Origin: Pseudoalteromonas rubra
GTDB taxonomy: Bacteria > Pseudomonadota > Gammaproteobacteria > Enterobacterales > Alteromonadaceae
NCBI RefSeq assembly: GCF_001482385.1
Contig: NZ_CP013611.1
Location: forward strand, 4,285,501 to 4,349,500
Direction: 5' to 3'
DNA: 64,000 nucleotides
How positions within the stretch are numbered: position 1 is the stretch's first letter; each line of letters begins with the position of its first letter. Shown in pieces: positions 24,235 through 33,348 of the stretch. A model generated the notes under the pieces. It was not told the DNA's origin. It did not search any database and saw only the letters and a list, made by a program, of their open reading frames with translations. The translations under genes were made by a program, and so were the position numbers.

Positions 24235-24367
24235 TTCATCCATGAAGCTGGTACTAGCAGTCTTTGGGGACACTTCCCTGTGGGGGGCTCCCGGCGCGTA
24301 ACGCGTGTTATTGGCGTCCATACCTCGCGTTCATTGCGCAGCGAAGCGGTGCTTCGGTCGCAATTCA
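24235..24367 (+). repeat. Post-rrn repeat block B, copy 2
   Basis: Near-identical to 23925-24057, again running directly into a copy of the 5S 3' end. Distance from remnant 1 to remnant 2 is 310 bp, against 248 bp from the real 5S end to remnant 1; the 62-bp difference is mostly the hairpin element. Confidence 0.85.
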
Positions 24368-24407
24368 CCCATGTGAAAGTAGGACATCGCCAGGGCCTAA
24401 TAAAAGG
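24368..24407 (+). repeat. Duplicated 5S rRNA 3' end, remnant 2
   Basis: Second copy of the 5S 3' end and its AATAAAAG tail, matching the true gene through CATCGCCAGGGCCT. It is again preceded by block B and followed by the long hairpin element. Confidence 0.88.
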
Positions 24408-24442
24408 TCGATGAAAGACATTCATCCATGAATCTTATCGAC
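24407..24442 (+). repeat. Long hairpin element, copy 2
   Basis: Same GTCGATGA...ATCGAC hairpin as 24097-24132 with one base change, followed by a further small palindrome CGTAC-GTCCAT-GTACG. Confidence 0.75.
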
Positions 24443-24464
24443 ATTCGTACGTCCATGTACGTCA

Positions 24465-24494
24465 AACCCGTTGCAGCAATGCAGCGGGTTTTTT
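24465..24494 (+). terminator. Third tandem terminator, identical to the first
   Basis: The same hairpin and T-run as the terminator right after the 5S gene. The sequence following it also matches that after copy 1, and a 31-bp stretch of that flank recurs once more at 24608-24638. Confidence 0.88.
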
Positions 24495-24548
24495 GTTATG
24501 TACGATTTAAAAACGTGCCGAGGAAGCCGTAGATAGAATAGCATCGCC

Positions 24549-24638
24549 TATTCATCCATGAAGTTGGTATCTAGCAACCTTTGGAGACATTTCTTTGTGG
24601 AGGGCTCTTTTTTGCTATGTGCGATTTAAAAAGTTGTA
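24549..24638 (+). repeat. Truncated third copy of block B and terminator flank
   Basis: 24549-24607 repeats the first half of block B, then switches abruptly to a copy of the sequence that follows the first terminator (24608-24638, identical to 23874-23904 over 31 bases). The abrupt switch looks like a recombination or deletion junction. Confidence 0.8.
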
Positions 24639-24639
24639 T

Positions 24640-25801
24640 AACTGCCCGCTCATAAAGCGCACACCACCGTCATCCCACATTTGATGCGGGAATTACTAAC
24701 AGGTCAAACAGTAAATTTGAAAAGCACTACGGTCCGGCGATCATGGTAAGGCACTTCGTCAAATTATTTTAAACAAGACAATCAAGTATACATTATCGGG
24801 GAAGTGCACAAGTGCAGTATCATCGATATCCACCCAGATGAGTTTTCACTCCTATGCATGTTTCGCCTGAGGTTGTTTCTGAGTGTCTAATGGCAGCGAG
24901 CGGTTAAATACAGTAGTAAGTCATGCATGGAAGCATAGAAGTGGGCGTGCAATTCTCACTGTCACAGAAATGACTCGGAGGTGGCAAAGCACCACAGATC
25001 TGAGGTGTTACCAGTTCAGTACTGTTTTTAAGTCTGCAGATAAGCTTTTGACCTGCTTTTTATTGAGTTTCAGCTTCATCGTTTTTTCCTTGCAAAGATT
25101 AATCATTGGATTGATTAAAAAATGCACAGTTGGTTTTCGCTTTTGGCAATGTTTTTTATCATTACGCCTGACATTCATTATAAGCAAGACCGGTGATATC
25201 GACCATTCTTCACATACTCGATGCAGCTCCCAGCACCCCTCCAGAATTGCACTTTATTGGCCTTCACTGGGTAATAACATATTGATTATGAAACCGCTAT
25301 CATAACGACTCTGTACTCTCCTGAGGTTAATTGGCTGAGCACATTGAGGGGCATTAATACGTCGCTTTTTAAGACGGGAGGATGTGGTAACTAGTATTTC
25401 TGGCTGGTTTAAAGTGCAAATGAACCTGTTAACCAGTTGCTCAATGATCAAATTCAGCTCACGTCACCAGCTGGGCTGGTGATCTTTAATTGCGCTATAA
25501 AGGTAAAAGGGCCTGCTGTATTGGGTTATAGGCTTTTGGGTATTTTGCTCGTGCAGCGCAATGCCTGATTTCTGGCGTTCAAGAGGCAGTACTTTCCTCG
25601 GCTGTAATCCCACTACTTTCTCTGATGGTATCCTATATCGTAAAAGGCGCAGCCGGATTTACCCTTTAGGTTTGGCTACAAGTGAGGTTTATAAATTTTT
25701 GATTAATATAAAGAAATTTAGATTTGTTATGACTCAGTTTTTTACTAGATATCTTCTACTGGTTGTATCGGCAATGCGGCAATTTTCCGCCACTTAAATA
25801 T
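24640..25801. other. Long stretch without a supportable gene
   Basis: About 1.16 kb between the rrn tail and the flgB promoter. Open frames here (24883-25305, 25561-25797 plus; 25254-25451 minus) lack ribosome-binding sites and resemble nothing I know. A small hairpin with CATCCCACAT and ATGCGGGAA lies at 24671-24692. In many relatives flgA, flgM and chemotaxis genes precede flgB; none is recognisable here. Confidence 0.6.
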
Positions 25802-25817
25802 TGGCCTCATTCTTGCT
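25802..25817 (+). promoter_or_regulatory. Sigma-54 promoter of flgBCDE
   Basis: TGGCCTCATTCTTGCT: GG (25803) and GC (25815) separated by exactly ten bases, matching the TGGC-N8-TTGC pattern of RpoN promoters, 36 bases before the flgB start. Sigma-54 with FlrC-type activators drives hook-basal-body genes in polar-flagellated gammaproteobacteria. Confidence 0.85.
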
Positions 25818-25852
25818 TTTATCTCATCAAGTCAATTTTTTGGAGTCGGGTT

Positions 25853-26263
25853 ATGGCAATTAGTTTTGATAAAGCGTTGGGGGTTCACCCCCACACTATG
25901 CTGATCCGCTCTCAGCGTGCTGAAATTTTAGCAAGCAACATAGCCAATGCTGATACCCCTGGATATAAAGCTAAGGATATCGACTTTGGCCAGGCTTTTA
26001 AAGCGGCAAAATCGGCACAGCTAAGCGGCAATAAGATGGTCAGAACCAATGAGAATCATCTTAGTGGTGGGACTCAGTTAAATAATGGTATTGAACAATA
26101 TCGTACGCCAAATCAAGCAGATACAGGTGATGGTAACTCAGTGGATATACAAGTGGAACGAAACTTGTATGTACAAAATGCATTAGAGTACCAAGCTAGT
26201 TTGAATTTTTTGTCTGGTAAATTTAAAGGGCTGAAAAAAGCCCTGAGTGGTCAAGGTGGCTAA
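25853..26263 (+). CDS. flgB: Flagellar proximal rod protein FlgB
   Basis: A 136-residue rod protein with the rod/hook N-terminal motif LASNIANADTPGYKAKDIDF. The frame is open further upstream, but ATG 25853 has GGAG eight bases before it and gives MAISFDKALGVHP, the normal FlgB start. It assembles at the base of the rod next to FliE. It opens the flgBCDE transcript and ends three bases before flgC. Confidence 0.95.
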   Translation: MAISFDKALGVHPHTMLIRSQRAEILASNIANADTPGYKAKDIDFGQAFKAAKSAQLSGNKMVRTNENHLSGGTQLNNGIEQYRTPNQADTGDGNSVDIQVERNLYVQNALEYQASLNFLSGKFKGLKKALSGQGG

Positions 26264-26265
26264 TC

Positions 26266-26697
26266 ATGAGTTTATATAATGTTTTTGATATAGCGGGTTC
26301 AGGCATGAGCGCCCAGAACGTCCGTTTGAACACGACCGCCAGTAATATTTCCAACGCAAACAGCGTCAGTTCTAGTCAGGATAAGGTGTATAGAGCTAGG
26401 CACCCAGTTTTCGCCGCAGAGTTAAACAAGGCTGCGGCAGCTCATCCGAATACTATGGGGTCTTCGGTTGGAGTGAAAGTACTGGGGATCGTAGAAAGCG
26501 ATAAACCACTACAGGTTGAGTACAACCCCAACCATCCAAGTGCTGACAAAGACGGGTACATCTATAAGCCAAATGTGAATGTGGTTGAAGAGATGACAAA
26601 CATGATCTCTGCATCGCGTTCGTACCAAACGAATGTTCAGGTAGCGGATGCCGCTAAGCAGATGCTTAGTAAAACCTTGCAACTTGGTCAGCGCTAA
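26266..26697 (+). CDS. flgC: Flagellar rod protein FlgC
   Basis: A 143-residue proximal rod protein. The N-terminal motif is GMSAQNVRLNTTASNISNAN and the C-terminal helix has the family stretch VNVVEEMTNMISASRSYQTN. It begins two bases after the flgB stop. A few residues longer than the E. coli protein (134). Confidence 0.95.
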   Translation: MSLYNVFDIAGSGMSAQNVRLNTTASNISNANSVSSSQDKVYRARHPVFAAELNKAAAAHPNTMGSSVGVKVLGIVESDKPLQVEYNPNHPSADKDGYIYKPNVNVVEEMTNMISASRSYQTNVQVADAAKQMLSKTLQLGQR

Positions 26698-26712
26698 GTG
26701 GGAGTATAGCCA

Positions 26713-27390
26713 ATGAGTAACGAAGTCAATTCAGCAACCTCGACCTATGTCGATTCATTGCGTTGGCCTGACAAGCAGGTTCCGACAGAAAAGAATGATG
26801 AGTTGAAGCAGGAGGATTTCTTTGCGTTATTGACTCAGCAGTTGTCTTATCAGGACCCGAGTAAACCGGCTGATAATGATCAGATGATTGCACAAATGAC
26901 AAACTTCACCATGGCCGAGGGTATTTCTGACCTAAACACGAAGTTTGAATCATTGGCTGATTCTATGACCTCGAATTCTGCTTTGCAGGCGTCAACTTTG
27001 ATCGGCAAGAAAGCGCTTCTGGAGTCAGACACAATTGAGCACGGCCCGGACATGCAGTCGCGTGGTTCAATTATTGTGACTGAGCCTGTAGAGAAACTGA
27101 CGGTCAGTATTCTTAACGACAAAAACGAGCTGGTAAGAACCATAGATCTCAAAGATCAAAATGCTGGGGCAGTTCGCTTTGATTGGGATGGCAAAAACAC
27201 CGATGGTGATATGTTACCGCCCGGAGATTACACAATAAAGGCCGAGGGCTCCGTAAACGGTAAGTTTACAGCCTTGCCTACTGCGACTTTCAGAAATATT
27301 GAAAGCGTCAATGTCAATGGTGCAAGCGGCATCGTTATCAACACTAAAGCGGGTGCCGTGCGGCTTACTGACGTCGCGGAATTAGCCTAA
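26713..27390 (+). CDS. flgD: Flagellar hook-assembly scaffold FlgD
   Basis: A 225-residue hook cap that permits FlgE polymerisation and is then discarded. Visible features are the N-terminal EDFFALLTQQLSYQDPSKP motif, a central FlgD Ig-like part with DWDGKNTDGDMLPPGDYTI, and a Tudor-like C-terminus. Fifteen bases after flgC, same transcript. Confidence 0.95.
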   Translation: MSNEVNSATSTYVDSLRWPDKQVPTEKNDELKQEDFFALLTQQLSYQDPSKPADNDQMIAQMTNFTMAEGISDLNTKFESLADSMTSNSALQASTLIGKKALLESDTIEHGPDMQSRGSIIVTEPVEKLTVSILNDKNELVRTIDLKDQNAGAVRFDWDGKNTDGDMLPPGDYTIKAEGSVNGKFTALPTATFRNIESVNVNGASGIVINTKAGAVRLTDVAELA

Positions 27391-27427
27391 ATAAAAAGAT
27401 TTAACCTTAATCGCAAGAGGTGAGAGT

Positions 27428-28780
27428 ATGAGTTTCAATATTGCATTAACTGGTTTAGCTGCGGCTCAGAAAGACCTGGATACCACAGCTAACAACATTG
27501 CTAACGTTAACACGACGGGCTTTAAAGAATCGCGTGCTGAATTTGCATCCGTTTATGCATCTTCCGTTTTTAGCGCCGGTAAGACAAAGAATGGTGATGG
27601 TGTACAAACCACTATGGTTGCGCAGCAGTTTCACCAAGGGTCTCTGAATTTTACTCAGAACTCGCTGGACTTGGCGATTACCGGTGAAGGTTATTTTGCG
27701 TTGAGTGAAGAGTTGGGGGCTCAGGACTTCACTTATTCCCGTGCAGGTGCCTTTAAACTCAACAAAGACAACTTTATCGTTGATGCACAGGGTAACTTCT
27801 TGCAAGGCTTTCCTGTTGACCCAAGCACTGGTGATACGACTTCAATCAGTTTGAGTACATCATCAGCACTGCAAATTCCAGATGCCTCTGGTTCACCACG
27901 TGCAACCACCAGTGTGTACTCGTCTTTCAATCTGGACTCCCGTGCTTCTGCACCCACGCTGGCATTTGACCCAACAGAAAGTGCAACTTACAACAGTTCT
28001 ACTTCAACGACGATTTACGATAGCTTGGGTGAACCTCACATTTTGCAGCTTTATTTTGTAAAAGAAGATCCTGCTACTAACCCAAATGAGTGGCAGGTGT
28101 ATGCAACGCTGGACGGTACACAGTTTAATACAGCAGGAGCCAGTGGTGCACCACTAGAGCCGATAACTGAGTTCCAATTTGACCAAAATGGTCTGCCATT
28201 AACGACGGGTGACCCTCAGGTGCCTAACACTGGCACAACTTTTAACTCGTTTGCAATTCCAGCGGGTGCAGGTGCAGGTTTATCTAACCTGTTAACAAAT
28301 GGCGCAACATTCCCTAGTAACGTGGAAATGAACTGGCGCGATGAGGCAAACACCTCAAACAAACTGCCTACACAGTTCGCTAGCCGTTTTGAGGTTAAAG
28401 CGCTTGAACAGGATGGTGCCACAACGGGCCGGTTGGCTGGGATTGACATCGGCAGTGACGGTAAAATTGTTGCATCATACAGTAATGGTGATTCAACATA
28501 TTTAGGTCAGGTTGCCATGGTGCGTTTTTCTAACTCCCAGGGGTTACAGCAAGTGGGCAATACCGGATGGAAAAAGAGTTTGACATCAGGTGAGCCTATT
28601 GCGGGGGAGCCAGGCTCAGGAACACTGGGTTCGATCAACTCCTCAGCATTGGAGCAGTCCAATGTTAACTTAACAAATGAGCTGGTAGATTTGATCAGTG
28701 CACAGCGAAACTTCCAGGCGAACTCGCGGGCACTGGAGGTCAACTCAACACTTCAGCAGAACATCCTGCAGATCCGATAA
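27428..28780 (+). CDS. flgE: Flagellar hook protein FlgE
   Basis: A 450-residue hook subunit with N-terminal SFNIALTGLAAAQKDLDTTA, the NIANVNTTGFKESRAEF rod/hook motif, and a C-terminal ELVDLISAQRNFQANSRALE helix. The middle contains FlgE D2-type sequence (YDSLGEPHILQLYF). Last gene of the first flg unit; a clear terminator follows. Length is somewhat above E. coli FlgE (402), as usual for variable hook domains. Confidence 0.95.
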   Translation: MSFNIALTGLAAAQKDLDTTANNIANVNTTGFKESRAEFASVYASSVFSAGKTKNGDGVQTTMVAQQFHQGSLNFTQNSLDLAITGEGYFALSEELGAQDFTYSRAGAFKLNKDNFIVDAQGNFLQGFPVDPSTGDTTSISLSTSSALQIPDASGSPRATTSVYSSFNLDSRASAPTLAFDPTESATYNSSTSTTIYDSLGEPHILQLYFVKEDPATNPNEWQVYATLDGTQFNTAGASGAPLEPITEFQFDQNGLPLTTGDPQVPNTGTTFNSFAIPAGAGAGLSNLLTNGATFPSNVEMNWRDEANTSNKLPTQFASRFEVKALEQDGATTGRLAGIDIGSDGKIVASYSNGDSTYLGQVAMVRFSNSQGLQQVGNTGWKKSLTSGEPIAGEPGSGTLGSINSSALEQSNVNLTNELVDLISAQRNFQANSRALEVNSTLQQNILQIR

Positions 28781-28799
28781 TCAAATCCAATCACCTCTT

Positions 28800-28827
28800 A
28801 AGGCCGCATTTAGCGGCCTTTTTATTT
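28800..28827 (+). terminator. Terminator after flgE
   Basis: AAGGCCGC / GCGGCCTT with an ATTTA loop and a T-rich tail, 20 bases after the flgE stop. Confidence 0.9.
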
Positions 28828-28842
28828 TCTTGACGATCATCT

Positions 28843-28858
28843 TGGCATCTATATTGCT
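28843..28858 (+). promoter_or_regulatory. Sigma-54 promoter of flgFGHI
   Basis: TGGCATCTATATTGCT with GG (28844) and GC (28856) ten bases apart, 39 bases upstream of the flgF start and just behind the flgE terminator. Confidence 0.87.
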
Positions 28859-28896
28859 TTATTCAGTATAGATTGAACAATTTTTAGGTCGTTCCC

Positions 28897-29661
28897 ATGG
28901 ATAAAATGCTGTATGTCGCTATGTCAGGCGCCAAACAAAACCTGATTGGTGTCGGGCTGAAGGCAAATAACCTGGCTAACGCCAATACTACCGGGTTCAA
29001 GGCTGATTTTGCACAGGCTCGTTCAATGCAGGCATTTGGCGAAGGGCTACCGACCCGAGTGTTTGCGATGCAGGAGCGCCCGGGCACCATGATGACAGGT
29101 GGGGCCATTACTGAAACTGGTCGGGACCTGGATATTGCGGTCGATGAGAAATCCTGGATAAGCGTGGTAGACGCTGCAGGAGATGAGGCTTATACGAAAG
29201 TTGGCACACTGAACATCACCGCAGACGGCGCATTGGTTACCAGCCATGGTCGTCAAATTATTGGCGAAGGCGGGCCCATCATATTACCACTGCCAGTAGA
29301 AAAGGTTGTGTTCAGTGATGATGGCTCAATTCAGGTGCGTCCTCAGGGAGCACCTGCCAACTTTTTAGAAGTGGTCGACCGGTTAAAAATTATTAGCGCA
29401 GACAATAGCAAACTTGAAAAAGGTAATGATGGTTTGTTCAGACCAAAAGAGGAGTTGCTCGAAGACGGTGTATGTGGATTTTGTGAAATTTCTCCTACCG
29501 CCAAAGTAATGAGTGGCTATTTAGAAATGTCTAACGTGAACCCGGTTCACGAAATGGTAGACATGGTAAACCTTCAGCGTCAGTTTGAAATGCAGATGAA
29601 ACTGATGAAAACAGCTGAAGAAATTGACGAGCGACACACTTCGCTCCTGCGTATCGTTTAA
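28897..29661 (+). CDS. flgF: Flagellar proximal rod protein FlgF
   Basis: A 254-residue rod protein starting MDKMLYVAMSGAKQ, with LKANNLANANTTGFKADFAQ near the N-terminus and HEMVDMVNLQRQFEMQMKLM near the C-terminus. First gene of the second flg unit, with its own sigma-54 promoter. Length equals that of E. coli (251). Confidence 0.94.
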   Translation: MDKMLYVAMSGAKQNLIGVGLKANNLANANTTGFKADFAQARSMQAFGEGLPTRVFAMQERPGTMMTGGAITETGRDLDIAVDEKSWISVVDAAGDEAYTKVGTLNITADGALVTSHGRQIIGEGGPIILPLPVEKVVFSDDGSIQVRPQGAPANFLEVVDRLKIISADNSKLEKGNDGLFRPKEELLEDGVCGFCEISPTAKVMSGYLEMSNVNPVHEMVDMVNLQRQFEMQMKLMKTAEEIDERHTSLLRIV

Positions 29662-29679
29662 GAGAGTGAGGTATAGATT

Positions 29680-30468
29680 ATGAACCCAGCATTATGGATC
29701 AGTAAAACCGGCCTAGATGCCCAGCAAACTGATATTTCGGTGATTTCAAATAACCTGGCGAATGCCAGTACCGTTGGCTACAAGAAAAGCCGCGCAATAT
29801 TTGAAGACTTACTCTATCAAAATATTAACCAACCAGGCGGCCGTTCTTCTCAGGATACCGAGCTCCCATCGGGCTTGATGCTGGGTGCGGGTGCCAAGGT
29901 GGTGGCAAACCAGAAAAACTTTTCGCAAGGCAATATGCTGAGCACAGAGAACTCACTGGACTGGATGGTTCAGGGGCCGGGTTTCTTCGAAATTCAAATG
30001 CCTGACGGCACCATTGCGTACACGCGAAACGGCCAGTTTACCACTGATGAAGAGGGGCGGATTGTTACCTCAGGTGCGGGCTTTCCGGTACAACCTGAAA
30101 TGAACGTTCCGGACAATGCAAATTCCATCACTATTTCTCAGGATGGTGAAGTTTCTGTCAGTATCCAGGGGGAAGCGGCTAATACGGTAATCGGTCAGCT
30201 GGTTATAAGTGATTTTATTAACCCGTCTGGTCTTGAACCAATTGGTCAGAACCTTTACACCGAAACTGCCGTTAGCGGTGCGCCAGTGCAGGGGAACCCG
30301 GGTGTTGAAGGACTTGGTTCTATTGTTCAGGGGGCGTTGGAAACTTCAAACGTTAATGTCACCGAAGAGCTGGTCAATCTGATTGAAACACAACGGGTTT
30401 ACGAGATGAACTCGAAAGTAATTAAGTCAGTTGATGAGATGCTTAGTTACATTAATCAGCAGCTTTAA
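29680..30468 (+). CDS. flgG: Flagellar distal rod protein FlgG
   Basis: A 262-residue distal rod protein with NNLANASTVGYKKSRAIFED and the C-terminal ELVNLIETQRVYEMNSKVI. The start MNPALWISKTGLDAQQ is canonical for FlgG. It forms the straight rod that passes through the P and L rings encoded next. Confidence 0.95.
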   Translation: MNPALWISKTGLDAQQTDISVISNNLANASTVGYKKSRAIFEDLLYQNINQPGGRSSQDTELPSGLMLGAGAKVVANQKNFSQGNMLSTENSLDWMVQGPGFFEIQMPDGTIAYTRNGQFTTDEEGRIVTSGAGFPVQPEMNVPDNANSITISQDGEVSVSIQGEAANTVIGQLVISDFINPSGLEPIGQNLYTETAVSGAPVQGNPGVEGLGSIVQGALETSNVNVTEELVNLIETQRVYEMNSKVIKSVDEMLSYINQQL

Positions 30469-30483
30469 AAGATTGGGGGTAGT

Positions 30484-31173
30484 ATGGACAAGTTATGTAC
30501 ACTTGGCCTGTTAGCGGCAGGCTGTATAGCACTCAGTGGCTGTACAACAACGCAAAATAAAGATGTTAAGCGGGACGATCCTTACTACGCGCCCATGTAT
30601 CCGGAAGCAGAAGCGGCGCCAGTCGTGCCAACAGGATCGCTGTTCAACGCTTATGCCAACGATCTGTACTCAGATAAAAAGGCGCTTCGCACCGGCGATA
30701 TCATTACGGTAGTGCTACGAGAGTCGACTCAGGCTTCAAAAGCGGCCAATTCTAAGCTGGATAAAGACAGTGAAGTGGAAATAGACCCTATACTGGGTTT
30801 AGGCGGCGCGGCGGTCAACTGGGGGAACAAAAGTATTCAGCTGGATGCAGGCTCGAATTCGTCATTTCAGGGTGATGCGCAGGCCAATCAGTCAAACAGC
30901 CTGATTGGTAATATCTCAGTTAACGTGATGCGGGTTTTGCCAAATGGTAATCTGGTGATCCGAGGTGAAAAGTGGCTGACACTGAATACTGGAGAAGAGT
31001 TTATTCGTCTCGAAGGACTCGTCAGACCGCAGGATGTGAATGCCGATAATACGGTAGAGTCAAATCGTATTGCTAATGCGCGTATTCAGTACTCAGGTAA
31101 AGGCGATACGCAGGAAGTGCAGAGTGCAGGTTGGCTGACTAAGTTCTTTATGAGCGCCATTATGCCATTTTGA
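30484..31173 (+). CDS. flgH: Flagellar L-ring lipoprotein FlgH
   Basis: A 229-residue outer-membrane lipoprotein; signal peptide with lipobox LSGC (Cys20). Family stretches include [17 protein letters not shown] and [11 protein letters not shown], and [20 protein letters not shown]. It makes the L ring around the rod. It sits between flgG and flgI. Confidence 0.95.
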   Translation: MDKLCTLGLLAAGCIALSGCTTTQNKDVKRDDPYYAPMYPEAEAAPVVPTGSLFNAYANDLYSDKKALRTGDIITVVLRESTQASKAANSKLDKDSEVEIDPILGLGGAAVNWGNKSIQLDAGSNSSFQGDAQANQSNSLIGNISVNVMRVLPNGNLVIRGEKWLTLNTGEEFIRLEGLVRPQDVNADNTVESNRIANARIQYSGKGDTQEVQSAGWLTKFFMSAIMPF

Positions 31174-31184
31174 GGAAGCAAACT

Positions 31185-32279
31185 ATGAAATTATTTAATG
31201 TGCTCGTGCTAACCATGGCACTTATCGGCAGCCAGTTTGCGCAAGCAGAGCGTATCAAAGACGTGACTATGGTTGAGGGAGTTCGTTCAAACCAACTAGT
31301 TGGTTATGGTCTGGTAGTGGGCTTACCGGGTACAGGGGAGCAAACTCGCTTTACAGAGCAAAGCTTCAAGGGCATGTTAAACAGCTTTGGCATTACCATG
31401 CCGGCAAACCTTAAGCCGAAAATTAAGAATGTGGCAGCAGTGGCTGTTCACGCAGAGTTACCAGCCTTTGTGAAACCTGGTCAAACTATTGACGTCACTG
31501 TGTCATCTATCGGTAGTGCAGGCAGTTTGCGTGGCGGGACTTTGCTGCAAACTTTCCTTAAAGGTGTGGATGGCAATGTGTATGCGATCGCTCAGGGCAG
31601 CATGATTGTGGGTGGTTTGGGTGCCGAGGGGCTAGACGGCAGCCGGGTCGTCATTAACACGCCAACGGTTGGTCGTATTCCAAATGGTGGTACAGTTGAA
31701 CGTGCAGTCAGAAGCCCGTTCACTCAGGGAGATCACATCACTTTTAATCTGAATCGGCCCGACTTTACAACCGCTAAGCGTTTGGCCGATACAATTAATG
31801 ATCTGGTTGGCCCACAAAGTGCGCAAGCTATGGATGCTGCTTCTGTGCGAGTCATTGCACCTCGCGATCCTTCTCAGCGTGTTGCTTATTTGTCGACTCT
31901 GGAAAACCTGGAGTTCACGCCAGCAGATACGTCAGCCAAGATTATCGTTAACTCACGCACAGGTACCATTGTTATTGGCAAAGAAGTGAAACTGCAGCCA
32001 GCTGCGATTACGCATGGTGGATTGACGGTGACCATTGCTGAACAAATGAATGTGTCTCAGCCACAGCCTTTGACAGAAGGTGAAACTGTAGTGACACGTC
32101 AAAGCATTGTCGATGTTGACCAGGACGATTCGCGGGCGTTTGTATTTGACCCCGGTTCAAGCCTGGATGATTTGGTCCGTGCAATCAATGCAGTGGGTGC
32201 TGCCCCTGGCGATTTGATGGCGATACTTGAGGCGCTGAAAGAAGCTGGCGCAATACATGGTCAATTAGTCGTCATTTGA
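31185..32279 (+). CDS. flgI: Flagellar P-ring protein FlgI
   Basis: A 364-residue periplasmic P-ring protein with a cleavable signal peptide ending near Ala21 (QFAQA-E). The mature part begins with [20 protein letters not shown]. The frame is open to TTG 31170 inside flgH, but ATG 31185, with GAGGAAG upstream, gives the standard signal peptide. Last gene of the unit, followed by a strong terminator. Confidence 0.95.
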   Translation: MKLFNVLVLTMALIGSQFAQAERIKDVTMVEGVRSNQLVGYGLVVGLPGTGEQTRFTEQSFKGMLNSFGITMPANLKPKIKNVAAVAVHAELPAFVKPGQTIDVTVSSIGSAGSLRGGTLLQTFLKGVDGNVYAIAQGSMIVGGLGAEGLDGSRVVINTPTVGRIPNGGTVERAVRSPFTQGDHITFNLNRPDFTTAKRLADTINDLVGPQSAQAMDAASVRVIAPRDPSQRVAYLSTLENLEFTPADTSAKIIVNSRTGTIVIGKEVKLQPAAITHGGLTVTIAEQMNVSQPQPLTEGETVVTRQSIVDVDQDDSRAFVFDPGSSLDDLVRAINAVGAAPGDLMAILEALKEAGAIHGQLVVI

Positions 32280-32303
32280 TGCTTATTTTATAATCAATTA
32301 GTT

Positions 32304-32329
32304 AGCCCCATTTTATGGGGCTTTTTTTT
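32304..32329 (+). terminator. Terminator after flgI
   Basis: AGCCCCAT / ATGGGGCT with a TTT loop and eight T. The last T is also the first base of the flgJ sigma-54 element. Confidence 0.92.
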
Positions 32330-32344
32330 GGCTCAATAATTGCA
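32329..32344 (+). promoter_or_regulatory. Sigma-54 promoter of flgJKL
   Basis: TGGCTCAATAATTGCA with GG (32330) and GC (32342) ten bases apart, 38 bases before the flgJ start, abutting the flgI terminator. Confidence 0.85.
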
Positions 32345-32381
32345 TTGTAATTGGTTATGTATATTGATGTGATTTCGAGCA

Positions 32382-33347
32382 ATGAATACTGATCCGACTC
32401 GCAACCAAAGTTTCTATGACTTAACAGATCTGAACTCGTTAAGACAGGACGCACTGAAAAGTACCGGAGACGCCAATGCCTCTGAAGAAGTGTTGCGCAA
32501 AGCGGCTCAGCAGTTCGAGTCAATTTTCACTCAGATGATGTTGTCCAGCATGCGAAAGGCCAATGAGGTTCTGGAGGATAAAGATAGTCCATTTAATTCC
32601 AGCAGCGTCAAATTTTATCGTGACATGCATGATCAGCAGATGTCTATGCAACTCTCCAGCGAGGGGAGTCTGGGTCTTGCTGATCTGATTGTGCAGCAAT
32701 TGTCGCCTAATCGGGATGGGTATATGCCCAGTTCTGTGCTGCGCACCGGCGCGGAGCTGCAAAGCGATCGGATAGCGAATGGTGAAGCCGGGCAGCGCAA
32801 AGCAGAGCAACAGCCTGAAGTGACTGAAAGTGCATCCAAAGAGGTGCAATTCGATGATCCTGAGTCTTTTGTTAGTCAGCTCTGGGAGCATGCTAAGTCA
32901 GCAGCTGCCAAGATTGGCCTGAATCCAGCAGTGATGGTTGCTCAGGCGGCACTGGAAACAGGCTGGGGCAAGCACATCATTGCGCGCCAGGACGGTGAAA
33001 GCAGTTTAAACCTGTTTAACATAAAAGCCGATAAGCGCTGGCATGGCGACAGTGCCAGTAAAATGACGCTGGAGTTTGAGCAAGGTTTGCCAGTGAAAAA
33101 GCAGGCGAACTTCAGAGCGTATGATTCGCTGAAAGATAGCATCAATGATTATGTCGATTTCCTGCAATCCAATCCTCGTTATCAAGAGGCCTTAACTAAG
33201 ACAGACAATCCGGACCAATACCTGGATGCCCTGCAACAGGCAGGGTATGCAACCGATCCAGATTATGCAGAAAAAATTAAACGTGTGTTGGACAGAGGAG
33301 AATTTCAGTCCATGTTGTCAGCGTCAGTGCATCAGGGAGTAAATTAA
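32382..33347 (+). CDS. flgJ: Flagellum-specific peptidoglycan hydrolase FlgJ
   Basis: A 321-residue two-domain protein. The N-terminal rod-scaffold domain has AAQQFESIFTQMMLSSMR. The C-terminal glucosaminidase domain has AQAALETGWGKHI with the putative catalytic Glu192 and the family stretch LFNIKADKRW. It caps the growing rod and opens the peptidoglycan layer. It starts the third flg unit. The fused muramidase domain is typical of gamma- and betaproteobacteria. Confidence 0.95.
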   Translation: MNTDPTRNQSFYDLTDLNSLRQDALKSTGDANASEEVLRKAAQQFESIFTQMMLSSMRKANEVLEDKDSPFNSSSVKFYRDMHDQQMSMQLSSEGSLGLADLIVQQLSPNRDGYMPSSVLRTGAELQSDRIANGEAGQRKAEQQPEVTESASKEVQFDDPESFVSQLWEHAKSAAAKIGLNPAVMVAQAALETGWGKHIIARQDGESSLNLFNIKADKRWHGDSASKMTLEFEQGLPVKKQANFRAYDSLKDSINDYVDFLQSNPRYQEALTKTDNPDQYLDALQQAGYATDPDYAEKIKRVLDRGEFQSMLSASVHQGVN

Positions 33348-33348
33348 G

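Noticed and set aside
23921..24425. Two overlapping minus-strand open frames with near-identical protein sequence beginning MNVFHRPFIR
   Set aside because: They run antisense through the duplicated 5S tails and block B. Their similarity comes from the DNA repeat, they cross terminators, and they have no ribosome-binding site or recognisable domain.
24671..24692. Possible REP or MITE-like palindrome (CATCCCACAT / ATGCGGGAA)
   Set aside because: Only one imperfect copy is in the window, so it cannot be called a repeat family from this sequence.
24883..25305. 140-residue open frame upstream of flgB
   Set aside because: No ribosome-binding site, no recognisable motif, and composition that does not look like the neighbouring genes; left as unassigned sequence.
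25561..25797. 78-residue open frame just upstream of flgB
   Set aside because: It ends just before the flgB sigma-54 promoter and has no family resemblance or translation signal.
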